Shown here in pieces: positions 25,250 through 34,458 of a stretch of 64,000 bases of DNA. Positions within the stretch are counted from its first letter, which is position 1. Each line of letters opens with the position of its first letter. A model generated the notes under the pieces. The model did no database searches and was not told the origin of the DNA. It saw nothing but the letters and a program-made list of their open reading frames with translations. The DNA is from Sulfopaludibacter sp035551455 (GTDB taxonomy: Bacteria; Acidobacteriota; Terriglobia; Bryobacterales; Bryobacteraceae). The DNA is taken from contig DASZMZ010000365.1 in assembly GCA_035551455.1 (NCBI GenBank), positions 57,598-121,597 on the forward strand, written 5' to 3'. The position numbers were made by a program, and so were the translations under genes.

Positions 25250-27871
25250 CTACCACCAATCGGGATGGTCCGCCGACCAGGTGCAGCCCGGCAGCCGCGC
25301 CAGCCAGTCCATGCCCGTGTCGCCGCCGATCGGCGCTCCGGGAGGTGCATCTGCCGCCGGAATCGGCCGCGTCGGATCCATGGGACGCTCCAGGAAGCGC
25401 TTGATATCCGCCGCCAGCAACTGGTGCTGTGCCACTTCCGCCTCCGCCGCCGGAGTCTCCGACCTCAGCCGCGCCGCCAGCTTCGACAACTTCAGCGAGG
25501 CGATGGCGCGTACCTGCCCGTTGGGCGCCGCCGATGCCAGATACATCACGCGATCCACCAGCACGCGTTCTTCGCTCCGCCGTACTTCCAGTTCATACGG
25601 GTTCGCCGCCGGCGCGTCTAGCACGGCCTTCGTCAGCCGGTCGATCACTTCTTCCAGACCGGGCAGGCTGGGGTCCACCGCATGCTGCGCCACCACGCGC
25701 GCCGAACGGTCCAGTTCCAGCGTGAAGCCGATGGTCACATCCGCCGCGATGGTCGCCGGACTCAGCGGGTCGAAGCCGTCGCCGGTCGTCCGCGGGAACA
25801 GTTCGCGATGACGCCCGAACCCCGGAGGACGCGGCGGAATCGCATCCAGCACCTGCTTGGGCACCGTCAATTCGCTGGGCTTCAACGTCGCCGAGAGAGC
25901 CTCCAGCGCCTTGCGCTGATCCGCCGCCGGCTCCCACTTGGTGGGCACGCGGCCGTCTCCGCGCAGGCCGTAAATATAGTCGATCCCGCCCACCATACTG
26001 GCTGTCGATTCCACGGCGTAGCGATGGTACATGAAGATCGGCACGAACGGCTCCTCAATCGTCGCCATCGGCGCGCCGTTGCGGATGGTGTGCTCGCCGA
26101 TGCGATTCAGCGCGGCCCGGCGGACCTTCATCAGCCGGTTCAATTCATCGGCCTGATTGACGCCGTTCGACCACTGGTCCACCTTCGGATGCGCGTTCAG
26201 ATCCTGGTTCGTCAGGTAGCGCAAGTCCTTGGCCCAGGCATCGTCCAGAATCCGGGTCAGCGCGGCATGTTCGTCGCCGTGCGGCAGTTGCCGGTATCCA
26301 TAGTTGATGGCCACCTTGTCCCACTCGCCGATGCGCGCCGGGTAGGCGTGCGAAAGATCGATGGTGCCGTCCGCCTTCAGTTCTTCCTGCGGGTGCGGAT
26401 AGTCCATCACCGAGATCCAGCCCTGCGTGCTGTCGTAGTAGTTGTGACCCAGCCCGAGCGTGTGGCCCACTTCGTGCGCGGCCAGTTGGCGGATGCGCGC
26501 CAGCGCCGTCTGGTACAGAATGTCCGGCTTCTCGTTGCCGGTGGTGTAGGGCGAAAGCAGGCCCTCGAAAATCATGTAGTCCTGCCGGTCGCGCAGCGAG
26601 CCCAGCGTCACGGTGGCTTTGATGATCTCGCCCGTCCGCGGGTCCGCCACCGTGCCGCCCGTGCTCCAGCCGCGCGTGGAACGGTGGACCCAGTTGATCA
26701 TGTTGTAGCGGATGTCCATCGGGTCGGCGTCGGCCGGCAGTACGGCCACCTTGAAGGCATTGGTGAAGCCCGCAGCCTCAAACGCCTGACTCCACCAGCT
26801 GGCGCCTTCCACCAGCGCCTTCTTCACGTCGTCGGGGGCGCCCGAATCCACCCAGTATTCAATCGGCTTCACCGGATCGCTCATCGCCGCGTTCGGATCC
26901 TTCTTCTCCAGGCGATGGCGGCGCACATAGCGCATCACCATCGGCTCGCCGATCGGCACGCTGTAGTCCACGTAATTCAACCCGCCGTACCCCGCCCGCG
27001 GATCGTCCACGCGCGGCTGATACTTGTTGTCGGGCAGTTCCACCAGGGAGAAGTGCTCGCGCAGCGTCACCGCTTCGGCCGATGGCGTCACGCTGCCCAC
27101 CGTGCCGGAGAACAGGCCGCCACCGAAGCCGCCGCCGCGTCCTCCACGACCCGCGGCCGCCCCAGGCACCGACACCACGATCTGCGGCGGACCTTGCGCC
27201 GGTCCACCGAAGCCGCCGCCGCGTCCGCCCTGCGCTTCATTGGTGAACGTGAGCGTCACTTCGATCTCGGTATTCTTCGGGAAATTCTTGGTGCGCGGCA
27301 TGAACACCGCGCTGCGCGTCCGATCCACGCGGTATGCTCCCAGCGCGTTGCCGGCGCCCAGACCATCGCGGACGAAGAAGTCCGTGGCGTCCACCAGCAC
27401 GCGTCCATTGCTCTCCGCGCCCACCGTGAAGCCCCACAGAATGGACTTGGCGAAGGAGTCTTCCACGCTGCGCCGCTCCGCCGGATTGGTGCTCGATGAG
27501 CGGAACGATTCGTTGCCCTGCACCAGCATCACGCGCGGACCCACGCGCTGGAACGACACCACGCGGCCCTGCCCTTCCTGTCCGCGATCCAGCCCGATAT
27601 CGTTGGACCCCAGTCCCGCCGCCAGCCCGCCGGCGTACAGGAAGTCGGCGTCCATGTGGGAAATTTCGAGCCAGAGATTGCCCGTCCGTTCGTCCCAGTA
27701 GACGGGGAAGTAGCCGTCGAGTTTCTGCATTCCCGTGATGCGCTCTTCCACCGTGGGTACGCGTCCTCCCGCCGGTGCGCCGCCGCCCGCGCCTTGCCCG
27801 CCGCGGCCGCCCTGTTGCGCATGCAGACTCAGCCCCAAAAGGGCAATCGATAGAGTGATTTGTCTTAGCAT
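25250..27871 (-). CDS. Secreted zinc metalloprotease (DUF5117/DUF4953 type)
   Basis: 873 aa. Signal peptide (MLRQITLSIALLGLSLHA), a Gly/Arg-rich start (QQGGRGGQGAGGG), a DUF5117-like beta domain (about 50-300) and a metzincin-like domain. The zinc site HEVGHTLGLGHN lies at about 466-477 (HEXXHXXGXXH), with a downstream Met-turn candidate SVMDYPHP. Gly/Arg-rich loops interrupt the first domain at about 215-252. Probably an exported broad-specificity endopeptidase for nutrient scavenging. It starts at 27871 and is divergent from tmk, sharing the promoter region at 27894-27922. Confidence 0.9.
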   Translation of the reverse strand: MLRQITLSIALLGLSLHAQQGGRGGQGAGGGAPAGGRVPTVEERITGMQKLDGYFPVYWDERTGNLWLEISHMDADFLYAGGLAAGLGSNDIGLDRGQEGQGRVVSFQRVGPRVMLVQGNESFRSSSTNPAERRSVEDSFAKSILWGFTVGAESNGRVLVDATDFFVRDGLGAGNALGAYRVDRTRSAVFMPRTKNFPKNTEIEVTLTFTNEAQGGRGGGFGGPAQGPPQIVVSVPGAAAGRGGRGGGFGGGLFSGTVGSVTPSAEAVTLREHFSLVELPDNKYQPRVDDPRAGYGGLNYVDYSVPIGEPMVMRYVRRHRLEKKDPNAAMSDPVKPIEYWVDSGAPDDVKKALVEGASWWSQAFEAAGFTNAFKVAVLPADADPMDIRYNMINWVHRSTRGWSTGGTVADPRTGEIIKATVTLGSLRDRQDYMIFEGLLSPYTTGNEKPDILYQTALARIRQLAAHEVGHTLGLGHNYYDSTQGWISVMDYPHPQEELKADGTIDLSHAYPARIGEWDKVAINYGYRQLPHGDEHAALTRILDDAWAKDLRYLTNQDLNAHPKVDQWSNGVNQADELNRLMKVRRAALNRIGEHTIRNGAPMATIEEPFVPIFMYHRYAVESTASMVGGIDYIYGLRGDGRVPTKWEPAADQRKALEALSATLKPSELTVPKQVLDAIPPRPPGFGRHRELFPRTTGDGFDPLSPATIAADVTIGFTLELDRSARVVAQHAVDPSLPGLEEVIDRLTKAVLDAPAANPYELEVRRSEERVLVDRVMYLASAAPNGQVRAIASLKLSKLAARLRSETPAAEAEVAQHQLLAADIKRFLERPMDPTRPIPAADAPPGAPIGGDTGMDWLARLPGCTWSADHPDWW

Positions 27872-27893
27872 CCCGAAGTTTCCTTAGCGTTAT

Positions 27894-27922
27894 ATTGTAC
27901 AGCGCGCGCCCTCCGCTACAAT
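27894..27922. promoter_or_regulatory. Symmetric divergent promoter between metalloprotease gene and tmk
   Basis: On the plus strand TTGTAC (27895-27900), 16-base spacer, TACAAT (27917-27922). The 6-bp arms ATTGTA/TACAAT are inverted, so the minus strand reads TTGTAG-N16-TACAAT as well. Each -10 thus doubles as the complement of the other strand's -35. The tmk ATG lies 12 bases after its -10. Confidence 0.55.
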
Positions 27923-27934
27923 GGGGGTTTCCTC

Positions 27935-28573
27935 ATGGCGACCCGCGGGATCTTCATCACATTCGAAGGCATGGATGGCTCCGGCAAGACCACCCAGATG
28001 CATCGGCTGGCGGCGCGTCTGCGCGGCATGGGCCGTACGGTTCTGGAGACCGTCGAGCCCGGCGGCCCCCCCATTGCCCAGAAGATCCGCCGCATCCTGC
28101 TGGACTCGGCCAATGAGGAACTCAGCGCCACAACCGAGATACTGCTCTACTTCGCCTCCCGCGCGCAGAACGTGGATGAGTGGATCCAGCCGGCGCTGGC
28201 ACGCCACGAAATCGTACTCTGCGATCGCTTCACGGATTCCTCGCTGGCCTACCAGGGCTACGGCCGCGGACTCGGCGCCGATACGGTCATCGCGCTCGAT
28301 GCCATCGCCTGCCGCGGCCTCAAGCCCGACCTCACCATTCTGGTGGACGTCCAGGCCGAAGCCAGTCTGGCCCGCGCCCGCGCCCGCAACCTGGCCGAAC
28401 CGCACTGCGAAACCCGCATGGACGATCAGTCCATCGACTTCCATCGCCGCGTCTTCGACGCTTACCATGCGCTGGCCGCCGCCGAGCCCGGCCGCGTCAA
28501 ACTGGTCAACGGCGATGCCGATATCGATTCCATCGAGCGCGACGTCTGGAGCATCGTGAGCGCCTATGTTTGA
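27935..28573 (+). CDS. tmk: Thymidylate kinase
   Basis: 212 aa. Phosphorylates dTMP to dTDP for DNA synthesis. P-loop EGMDGSGKTTQ, the catalytic Glu-Pro-Gly (VEPGGPP), the DRF-type motif CDRFTDSSLAYQGYGRG and a LID-like ARARARN stretch near 140-150 are present. Start ATG at 27935; the leader would be very short if the symmetric promoter is used. The end overlaps holB by eight bases, a common pairing in bacteria. Confidence 0.95.
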   Translation: MATRGIFITFEGMDGSGKTTQMHRLAARLRGMGRTVLETVEPGGPPIAQKIRRILLDSANEELSATTEILLYFASRAQNVDEWIQPALARHEIVLCDRFTDSSLAYQGYGRGLGADTVIALDAIACRGLKPDLTILVDVQAEASLARARARNLAEPHCETRMDDQSIDFHRRVFDAYHALAAAEPGRVKLVNGDADIDSIERDVWSIVSAYV

Positions 28574-29588
28574 GGGCTTCTGGGGAAATCGGGCGGTCAC
28601 CCAGGCGCTGGAGCAAATGGTCTCGCAGGGCCGTCTCGCGCAGACCCTGCTGTTTTCCGGACCCGAAGGCGTGGGCAAGGCCACGCTCGCGCGCCGTCTG
28701 GGAGCCCACCTGCTGGACCATGCCGAGCTCATCGAACGGGACGACCTCAGCCTGCCCGCCAACGTGGAGGCCCTGGCCGTCCGTGAAAAGCTGCCCTCCG
28801 ACAAGCGCAATGACGATCCGTTGATGCTCGCCACGCATCCCGACTTCGTGACGTTTCCACCGGATGGTCCGCTGCGCCAGATCAGCATTCAGCAGACCCG
28901 CCTGTTGAAGGAGCGCGCGCAGTTCATGCCCAACCGGGGCTCGCGCCGCGTCTTCCTGATCGACCACGTGGATCGCGCCAACGATCAGGCCGCCAATTCG
29001 CTCCTCAAGACTTTGGAAGAGCCGCCCGATCATCTCGTGCTCATCATGACGGCCGAGAACGCGTACGACCTGCTGCCCACCATCCGTTCGCGCGCCGTGC
29101 CGTTTCAGTTCGCGCCGCTGTCCAAGGATGAGATGCGCGAGTTCGTCCGCTCCCGTGGTCTGGATGCGCCCGATCGCCGCATCGCGCTGGCCGCCGGCAG
29201 TCCGGGAATCGCGGTGTCGCTGGATCTGGAAGCCTACGACAAGCGCCGCGCCGCCATGCTCACGCTGCTCAAGGTGGCTGCCGGCGTCACGCCCTTCGGC
29301 GCATGGGTACCGATTTCGGAATCCATCGGCCGCAGCAAGAGCGAGAAGCTGGACCTCTACCTGAAGGTGCTCTACGAATTGCTGCACGACCTGCTGATCC
29401 TGCAGCAATCCGGCGGCGAGATCCGCAACACCGACATCCGCCGCGAACTCGAACCTCTCGCCGCTCGACTGGAGTTCGCCTGGATCCGCAAAGCCGTCAC
29501 CCGAGTCGACGAAATCGCCCAACTCATCCGCCGCAACATCCAAAAAGTGATCGCCCTAGACGCCCTGATCGCCGAGCTAAGAGCATAG
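28566..29588 (+). CDS. holB: DNA polymerase III delta-prime subunit
   Basis: 340 aa, clamp-loader AAA+ ATPase-like subunit. LAQTLLFSGPEGVGKATLARRL carries the Walker A, RRVFLIDHVDRANDQAANSLLKTLEEPP the Walker B/sensor region and IRSRAVPFQF the SRC-like motif. The zinc-binding Cys residues between Walker A and B in E. coli HolB are absent. The C-terminal helical collar domain (about 200-340) is intact. Translated with tmk by overlap. A tandem repeat array begins seven bases after its stop. Confidence 0.9.
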   Translation: MFEGFWGNRAVTQALEQMVSQGRLAQTLLFSGPEGVGKATLARRLGAHLLDHAELIERDDLSLPANVEALAVREKLPSDKRNDDPLMLATHPDFVTFPPDGPLRQISIQQTRLLKERAQFMPNRGSRRVFLIDHVDRANDQAANSLLKTLEEPPDHLVLIMTAENAYDLLPTIRSRAVPFQFAPLSKDEMREFVRSRGLDAPDRRIALAAGSPGIAVSLDLEAYDKRRAAMLTLLKVAAGVTPFGAWVPISESIGRSKSEKLDLYLKVLYELLHDLLILQQSGGEIRNTDIRRELEPLAARLEFAWIRKAVTRVDEIAQLIRRNIQKVIALDALIAELRA

Positions 29589-29595
29589 ACCGATC

Positions 29596-30065
29596 GAACT
29601 CACCGCGGAGGCACAGAGGCGCGGGGTAAATCGCGGAGAAACGAAAACACTTCCTCAGCGTCTTCGCGGCTCCGCGGTAAATCAGACTGCGATTCCGAAC
29701 TCACCGCGGAGGCACAGAGGCGCGGAGTAAGTCGCCGAGAAACGAAACAAAGGCACCTCTTATCCCCTCCGCGTCTTGCTCAGCGTCTTCGCGGCTCCGC
29801 GGTAAATCACACTGCGATTCCGAACTCACCGCGGAGGCACAGAGGCGCGGAGTAAGTCGCGGAGAAACGAAACAAGGCATCTCTTGTCCCCTCCGCGTCT
29901 TCCTCAGCGTCTTCGCGGTTCCGCGGTAAATCACACTGCGATTCCGAACCCACCGCGGAGGCACAGAGGCGCGGAGTAAGTCGCGGAGAAACGAAACAAA
30001 GGCATCTCTTATCCCCTCCACGTCTTCCTCGGCGCCTCGGCGGTGAAGATCAGCCCGCGATTCCG
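29596..30065. repeat. Tandem array of four inverted-repeat units
   Basis: Four head-to-tail units start with GAACTCACCGCGGAGGCACA (the fourth with one difference) at 29596, 29697, 29822 and 29946, with periods 101, 125 and 124. Each unit opens with ACCGCGGAGGC and, in units 1-3, nears its end with TCCGCGGT, so each can fold as a hairpin. Unit 1 lacks about 24 bp. Unit 4 has a diverged right end that runs into the last codons of aroA. The array fills the 461-bp gap between holB and aroA and holds no gene. Confidence 0.9.
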
Positions 30066-31330
30066 CCTAGGGTATCCCAGAACTCAGGGAACGATACCGA
30101 CGCTGCTTCGGCGCCTTGGATGATCGACTCTCCGTCGGCTCGCAGGGCGGCTACCGCGAAGGCCATGGCGATGCGATGGTCTCCGTAGGAATCGACTTCG
30201 GCCGCGCGGAACTTCTGCCGTCCCGGCACGATCAGCCCATCGGGCAGCTCTTCGGCCTCCACGCCCATGCGCCGCAGATTGCCCACCACGGTCTGAATGC
30301 GGTCCGTCTCCTTGATGCGCAACTCCGAAGCGTCTTTCACCGTGATGCCTTGCTCGGTCGCAGCGCCCAGCACGGCCAGCACGGGGATCTCGTCGATGAG
30401 CGCCGCCGTCAAGCCGCCCGAGATCGTGCCGCCGCGCAACTGCGAGTACTCGACGTCGATCTCGCCCAGCAACTCTCCATTGGCGCTCTCCAGATTCGGG
30501 ATGCGGATCTTCGCGCCCATGCCCACCAGGAAATCCAGCAGCGCCGACCGCGTGGGATTCAATCCGACATTGCGGATGGACAGCCGCGACCCCGGCACCA
30601 GCAACGCCGCTACCAGGAAGAACGCGGCCGACGAGAGATCCGACGGCACCACCACGGGACGTCCCGTGAGTTTCGGCCGGCCCGCGACGCTGATCCTCAT
30701 GCGGTCTACCGTGACGTCTGCGCCGAACTCGCGCAGCGCAATCTCCGTATGGTCGCGCGAGCGCACCGGCTCCACCACTACCGTCTGACCCTCGGCGAAG
30801 AGCCCGCCGAACAGTACGCACGTCTTCACCTGAGCGCTCGGCACGGGAAGCAGGTACTCGATGGGACGCAGCGTGCCGCCCTCGATTTCGAGCGGCGGGA
30901 ACTTGTCCTCACGGGCGCGAATGGTGGCGCCCATTTCCGCCAGCGGCTTCATGATGCGCTGCATCGGACGCTGGCTCAGCGATTCGTCTCCGAAGATGCG
31001 AGTGCGAAAAGGCTGTGCCGCCAGGATGCCGCTCAGCATGCGGATGGTGGAACCGGAATTGCCCGCATCCAGGTCGCTCGCAGGCTGCCGTAAGCCGTCC
31101 AACCCGCGCCCGCGAATGACGAACTCCGTGCCGGAGCCTTCCACCTCCGCGCCCAGTGCCCGCACGCAGCCCAGCGTCGAATGGCAGTCCGCGCCGGTGG
31201 AGTAATTGGAGATGCGTGTCTCGCCTTCGGAGATGGCGGCGATCATGGCGTAGCGATGCGAAATCGACTTGTCGCCGGGCAGAGCGATGGTTCCGGTAAT
31301 GGCGCTAGCTGGGGAGATCTTCTTTTGCAT
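30050..31330 (-). CDS. aroA: 3-phosphoshikimate 1-carboxyvinyltransferase (EPSP synthase)
   Basis: 426 aa. Sixth step of the shikimate pathway, condensing shikimate-3-phosphate and PEP. Segments: LPGDKSISHRYAMIAA, DLDAGNSGSTIRMLSG, SLSQRPMQRIMKPL, GGLTAALIDEIPVLA, the catalytic KETDRI and DHRIAMAFAVAALRA. GDKSISHR and GNSGST look more like the class II lineage than enterobacterial AroA. The final codons and stop fall inside the last unit of the tandem repeat array. It follows the adenosine deaminase-like gene by 13 bases and is likely co-transcribed. Confidence 0.95.
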   Translation of the reverse strand: MQKKISPASAITGTIALPGDKSISHRYAMIAAISEGETRISNYSTGADCHSTLGCVRALGAEVEGSGTEFVIRGRGLDGLRQPASDLDAGNSGSTIRMLSGILAAQPFRTRIFGDESLSQRPMQRIMKPLAEMGATIRAREDKFPPLEIEGGTLRPIEYLLPVPSAQVKTCVLFGGLFAEGQTVVVEPVRSRDHTEIALREFGADVTVDRMRISVAGRPKLTGRPVVVPSDLSSAAFFLVAALLVPGSRLSIRNVGLNPTRSALLDFLVGMGAKIRIPNLESANGELLGEIDVEYSQLRGGTISGGLTAALIDEIPVLAVLGAATEQGITVKDASELRIKETDRIQTVVGNLRRMGVEAEELPDGLIVPGRQKFRAAEVDSYGDHRIAMAFAVAALRADGESIIQGAEAASVSFPEFWDTLGGIAG

Positions 31331-31343
31331 GGAAACTTCTATT

Positions 31344-32261
31344 CTACTTCGCGAAGCGATAGCGGAAGCCGTTCTCCGCGATGCCGCGCAGTTCAGACTC
31401 GCTAAAGCCGAACGCCCGCGCGGCCAGTTCGTATTCCCCGGTCAACGTACACCCGAACATCGCCGGGTCGTCCGTGTTCAACACGATGGGCACGCCGGCA
31501 TCGTAAAGGCGGCGCACCGGATGCTCTTCCAATCGCGCCACCACGCCCGTCACCAGATTGCTGGTGATGCAGACCTCCAGCGGAATGTCGCGTTCCCGCA
31601 GATGCCGCATCAGGGCTTCGTCGCGGATCGCTGCGATCCCGTGGCCGATCCGCTCCGCACCCAGCGCCAGCGCCGCCCAGATGGACTCCGGCCCCATGCT
31701 CTCGCCTGCATGCGCCAGCAGGTGCAGGCCGGCATTTCCCGCGAAGGCATACACGCCGGTGAACCACTCCGCGGGTCCACGCTCCTCGCTGCCGCCGATG
31801 CCGAGCGCGACTACGCCGCGGTCCTGACGCTCCACGGCCCATTCGGCCACGCGCTGTGCGGCCTCGACGCCGAACTGGCGCACGGCGTCGAAAATCCAGC
31901 GCACTTCCACGTTGGATTCCGCGGCCGCCGCGTGGATGGCGTCGAAGATGGGAGCGAACTCCTGTTCCTTCCAGAGCACCACTCCGGCCGCCACGATGAT
32001 CTCGGCGTATTGCACGTTCTGCGCGGCCAGACGCTCCAGCAGGCGGCGCGTGATCAGCGCGTAATCCTCCGGTGTCCGCAGGCGCTTGCCGATGACCCCG
32101 AACGCCTTCAGGAAGCCGTCGAAATTCTCATACTGGTAGAGCGCGCGGAAGTCTTGCACCGGCGTTGAGGGGTCGAGTTCGTGCAGCGTTTCGGGCTCTA
32201 TGGAACCTTCAAGGTGCAGATGTAGCTCGGCTTTGGGCAATTCGTGCAGAAAATCGGCCAT
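31344..32261 (-). CDS. Adenosine deaminase-family hydrolase
   Basis: 305-aa zinc-dependent TIM-barrel deaminase. Motifs: metal-binding AELHLHLEGS, substrate-side GIGGSEERGP, catalytic LLAHAGES, a conserved His in ERIGHGIAAI, CITSNLVTG and the metal-binding NTDDPAMFG. It could act on adenosine, or on aminodeoxyfutalosine as in the futalosine menaquinone pathway; some ADA-family proteins do the latter. No mqn genes are in the window, so the first call is kept loose. Upstream of aroA in the same direction; divergent from glgB across 19 bp. Confidence 0.85.
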   Translation of the reverse strand: MADFLHELPKAELHLHLEGSIEPETLHELDPSTPVQDFRALYQYENFDGFLKAFGVIGKRLRTPEDYALITRRLLERLAAQNVQYAEIIVAAGVVLWKEQEFAPIFDAIHAAAAESNVEVRWIFDAVRQFGVEAAQRVAEWAVERQDRGVVALGIGGSEERGPAEWFTGVYAFAGNAGLHLLAHAGESMGPESIWAALALGAERIGHGIAAIRDEALMRHLRERDIPLEVCITSNLVTGVVARLEEHPVRRLYDAGVPIVLNTDDPAMFGCTLTGEYELAARAFGFSESELRGIAENGFRYRFAK

Positions 32262-32280
32262 ACTTGTTTATTAGACTCTC

Positions 32281-34455
32281 ATGACAGCCGAAGAGATTGA
32301 AGCCATAGCGGGCGGCTACCACGGCGATTCCTTCCGCGTTCTCGGTCCGCACGTAGTGCGCAAGAAGGCCGGACTGGCCCGTTGGGAGGTGCGAGCGTTC
32401 CTCCCGCAAGCCGAGAGCGTGGAGCTTCAGGCCGGCGATCAGCGCACGGTGATGCTGCGCCTGCACCCTCAGGGCTTCTTCTGCCTGACGATGAACGGCG
32501 AGCCGCAGCCCTATACGCTGCACGCGCGCCTGTGGGACGGCCGCGAGACGGAGCTCGAAGATCCCTATCGCTTCGGTCCGCAGATCTCCGATTCCGACCT
32601 CTATCTGCACACCGAAGGCACGCTGCACGAAGCCTGGCGCACGCTGGGCGCGCACTCCATTGTGGCCGAGGGAGTGGCCGGTGTCCGCTTCGCCGTGTGG
32701 GCGCCGAATGCCGAGAACGTCACGGTGGCCGGCGAGTTCAACGATTGGGACATTCGCCGCCATCCCATGCGGCGGCGCAGCGGCGGCGTGTGGGAGTTGT
32801 TCATTCCCGGCCTCGGCCAGGGCACACCGTACAAGTACCACGTGCGCTCGCGCTTCGCCGGGTATCAGCAGTTGAAGGCCGACCCTTACGCCTTCTACTG
32901 CGAGACGCCGCCGAAATCGGCCAGCGTGGTCTGGGACACCACCGCCTACACGTGGAAGGACGCCGAGTGGATGGAGGCGCGTCCGAAGACCGAAGTGCTG
33001 AAGGCGCCGATGTCGGTGTACGAGGTCCACTTCGAATCCTGGCTGCGCGGGCCGCAGGGTCAGGCGCTCACGTATCGGGAGGCCGCCGTCAAAATGGTGG
33101 CGTATGCCCGGCAGATGGGCTACACGCACATCGAACTGCTGCCCATCATGGAGCATCCCTTTTCCGGTTCGTGGGGCTATCAGGTGGTGGGCTATTACGC
33201 GCCCACTTCGCGCTTCGGCACGCCGGACGATTTCAAGCACTTTGTGGACGCCTGCCATCAGGCCGGCATCGGCGTGATTGTGGATTGGGTGCCCGCCCAC
33301 TTTCCGAAAGATGCGCATGGGCTGGCCTTTTTCGACGGCACGGCTCTCTACGAGCATGCCGACCCGCGCAAGGGCGAGCATCGCGACTGGGGCACGCTGG
33401 TCTTCAATTACGGCCGCAACGAAGTCAAGACATTCCTGCTCTCTAACGCCCTGTTCTGGCTGAAGGAGTATCACATCGACGGTCTGCGCGTGGACGCAGT
33501 GGCGTCGATGCTGTACCTGGATTACTCGCGCAAGGCCGGGGAATGGGTGCCGAATCAGTACGGCGGCAATGAGAATCTGGAGGCCATCGAGTTCCTGCGC
33601 CGCTTCAACGAACTGGCCCACACCGTGCCCGGCGCGTTCACTACCGCCGAGGAATCCACCGCGTTCCCGGGCGTCTCCAAGCCCGTGTACCTCAGCGGCC
33701 TGGGCTTCACCATGAAGTGGAACATGGGTTGGATGCACGACATGCTGGACTACTTCAGCACCGATCCGATCTATCGCAAGTTCCACCACAACAGCATCAC
33801 CTTCAGCCTGCTCTACGCCTTCACCGAGAACTTCGTGCTGCCCATTTCGCATGACGAGGTGGTACACGGGAAGGGTTCCCTGCTGAACAAAATGCCGGGC
33901 GACGAGTGGCGTCAGTTCGCCAACGTGCGCGCCTTCCTGGCGTTCATGTGGGCGCATCCGGGCAAGAAGTTGCTGTTCATGGGGCAGGACATCGGGCAGC
34001 GCGAGGAGTGGAACCACAACGCCGGGATTCGTTGGGAGTTGCTGGAATTCGATGCGCACCGCAAGCTGCAGAACCTGGTGCGCGAATTGAACCGGATCTA
34101 CCAGGCCAGTCCCGCGCTGTACCAAGTGGACTTCCACTATACGGGCTTTGAGTGGGTGGATTTCCACGATGGCGAATCGTCCATCATCGCCTTCCTGAGG
34201 CGCGCCGAGGATCCCGCCGATTTTCTGCTGTTCTGCTGCAACTTCACGCCGGTGCCTCGCCAGGGGTATGAATTCGGCGTGCCGGAAGCGGGCTTCTACG
34301 AAGAGATTCTGAATACCGATTCGGAGCTGTTCGGCGGCTCTAATCTGGGCAATGGCGGTATGGTCTCTTCGCGTCCCGTGCCGCGTCACAATCGCCAAAA
34401 CAGCATTGCGGTCACGCTGCCGCCGCTTTCCGTGGTAGTCTTCCGGAAGCGTTAA
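32281..34455 (+). CDS. glgB: 1,4-alpha-glucan branching enzyme
   Basis: 724 aa, close to full family length. Creates alpha-1,6 branches in glycogen. An N1 domain and CBM48 (AEGVAGVRFAVWAPNAENV, about 125-210) come first, then the GH13 barrel with YEVHFESWLR, DGLRVDAVASMLY (nucleophile Asp405), TAEESTAFPGVS (acid/base Glu457/458) and ISHDEVVHGKGSL. TATTAG ends six bases before the ATG and no ribosome-binding site is seen, so the message may be leaderless. No other glycogen genes are adjacent; a PYROXD2-like gene follows after three bases. Confidence 0.95.
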   Translation: MTAEEIEAIAGGYHGDSFRVLGPHVVRKKAGLARWEVRAFLPQAESVELQAGDQRTVMLRLHPQGFFCLTMNGEPQPYTLHARLWDGRETELEDPYRFGPQISDSDLYLHTEGTLHEAWRTLGAHSIVAEGVAGVRFAVWAPNAENVTVAGEFNDWDIRRHPMRRRSGGVWELFIPGLGQGTPYKYHVRSRFAGYQQLKADPYAFYCETPPKSASVVWDTTAYTWKDAEWMEARPKTEVLKAPMSVYEVHFESWLRGPQGQALTYREAAVKMVAYARQMGYTHIELLPIMEHPFSGSWGYQVVGYYAPTSRFGTPDDFKHFVDACHQAGIGVIVDWVPAHFPKDAHGLAFFDGTALYEHADPRKGEHRDWGTLVFNYGRNEVKTFLLSNALFWLKEYHIDGLRVDAVASMLYLDYSRKAGEWVPNQYGGNENLEAIEFLRRFNELAHTVPGAFTTAEESTAFPGVSKPVYLSGLGFTMKWNMGWMHDMLDYFSTDPIYRKFHHNSITFSLLYAFTENFVLPISHDEVVHGKGSLLNKMPGDEWRQFANVRAFLAFMWAHPGKKLLFMGQDIGQREEWNHNAGIRWELLEFDAHRKLQNLVRELNRIYQASPALYQVDFHYTGFEWVDFHDGESSIIAFLRRAEDPADFLLFCCNFTPVPRQGYEFGVPEAGFYEEILNTDSELFGGSNLGNGGMVSSRPVPRHNRQNSIAVTLPPLSVVVFRKR

Positions 34456-34458
34456 TCC

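Noticed and set aside
25682..27499. A 605-codon open frame on the plus strand
   Set aside because: Antisense to the DUF5117 metalloprotease, whose HEXXHXXGXXH site and signal peptide make it the real gene. The His/Arg/Val-rich composition is an antisense artefact.
29596..30065. CRISPR array
   Set aside because: Units are 101-125 bp, nearly identical throughout and adjacent without unique spacers. No cas genes are present. It is a tandem repeat.
30050..32261. Assigning the adenosine deaminase-like gene to the futalosine menaquinone pathway
   Set aside because: The fold fits either substrate and no mqn genes are in the window, so the specific function cannot be supported.
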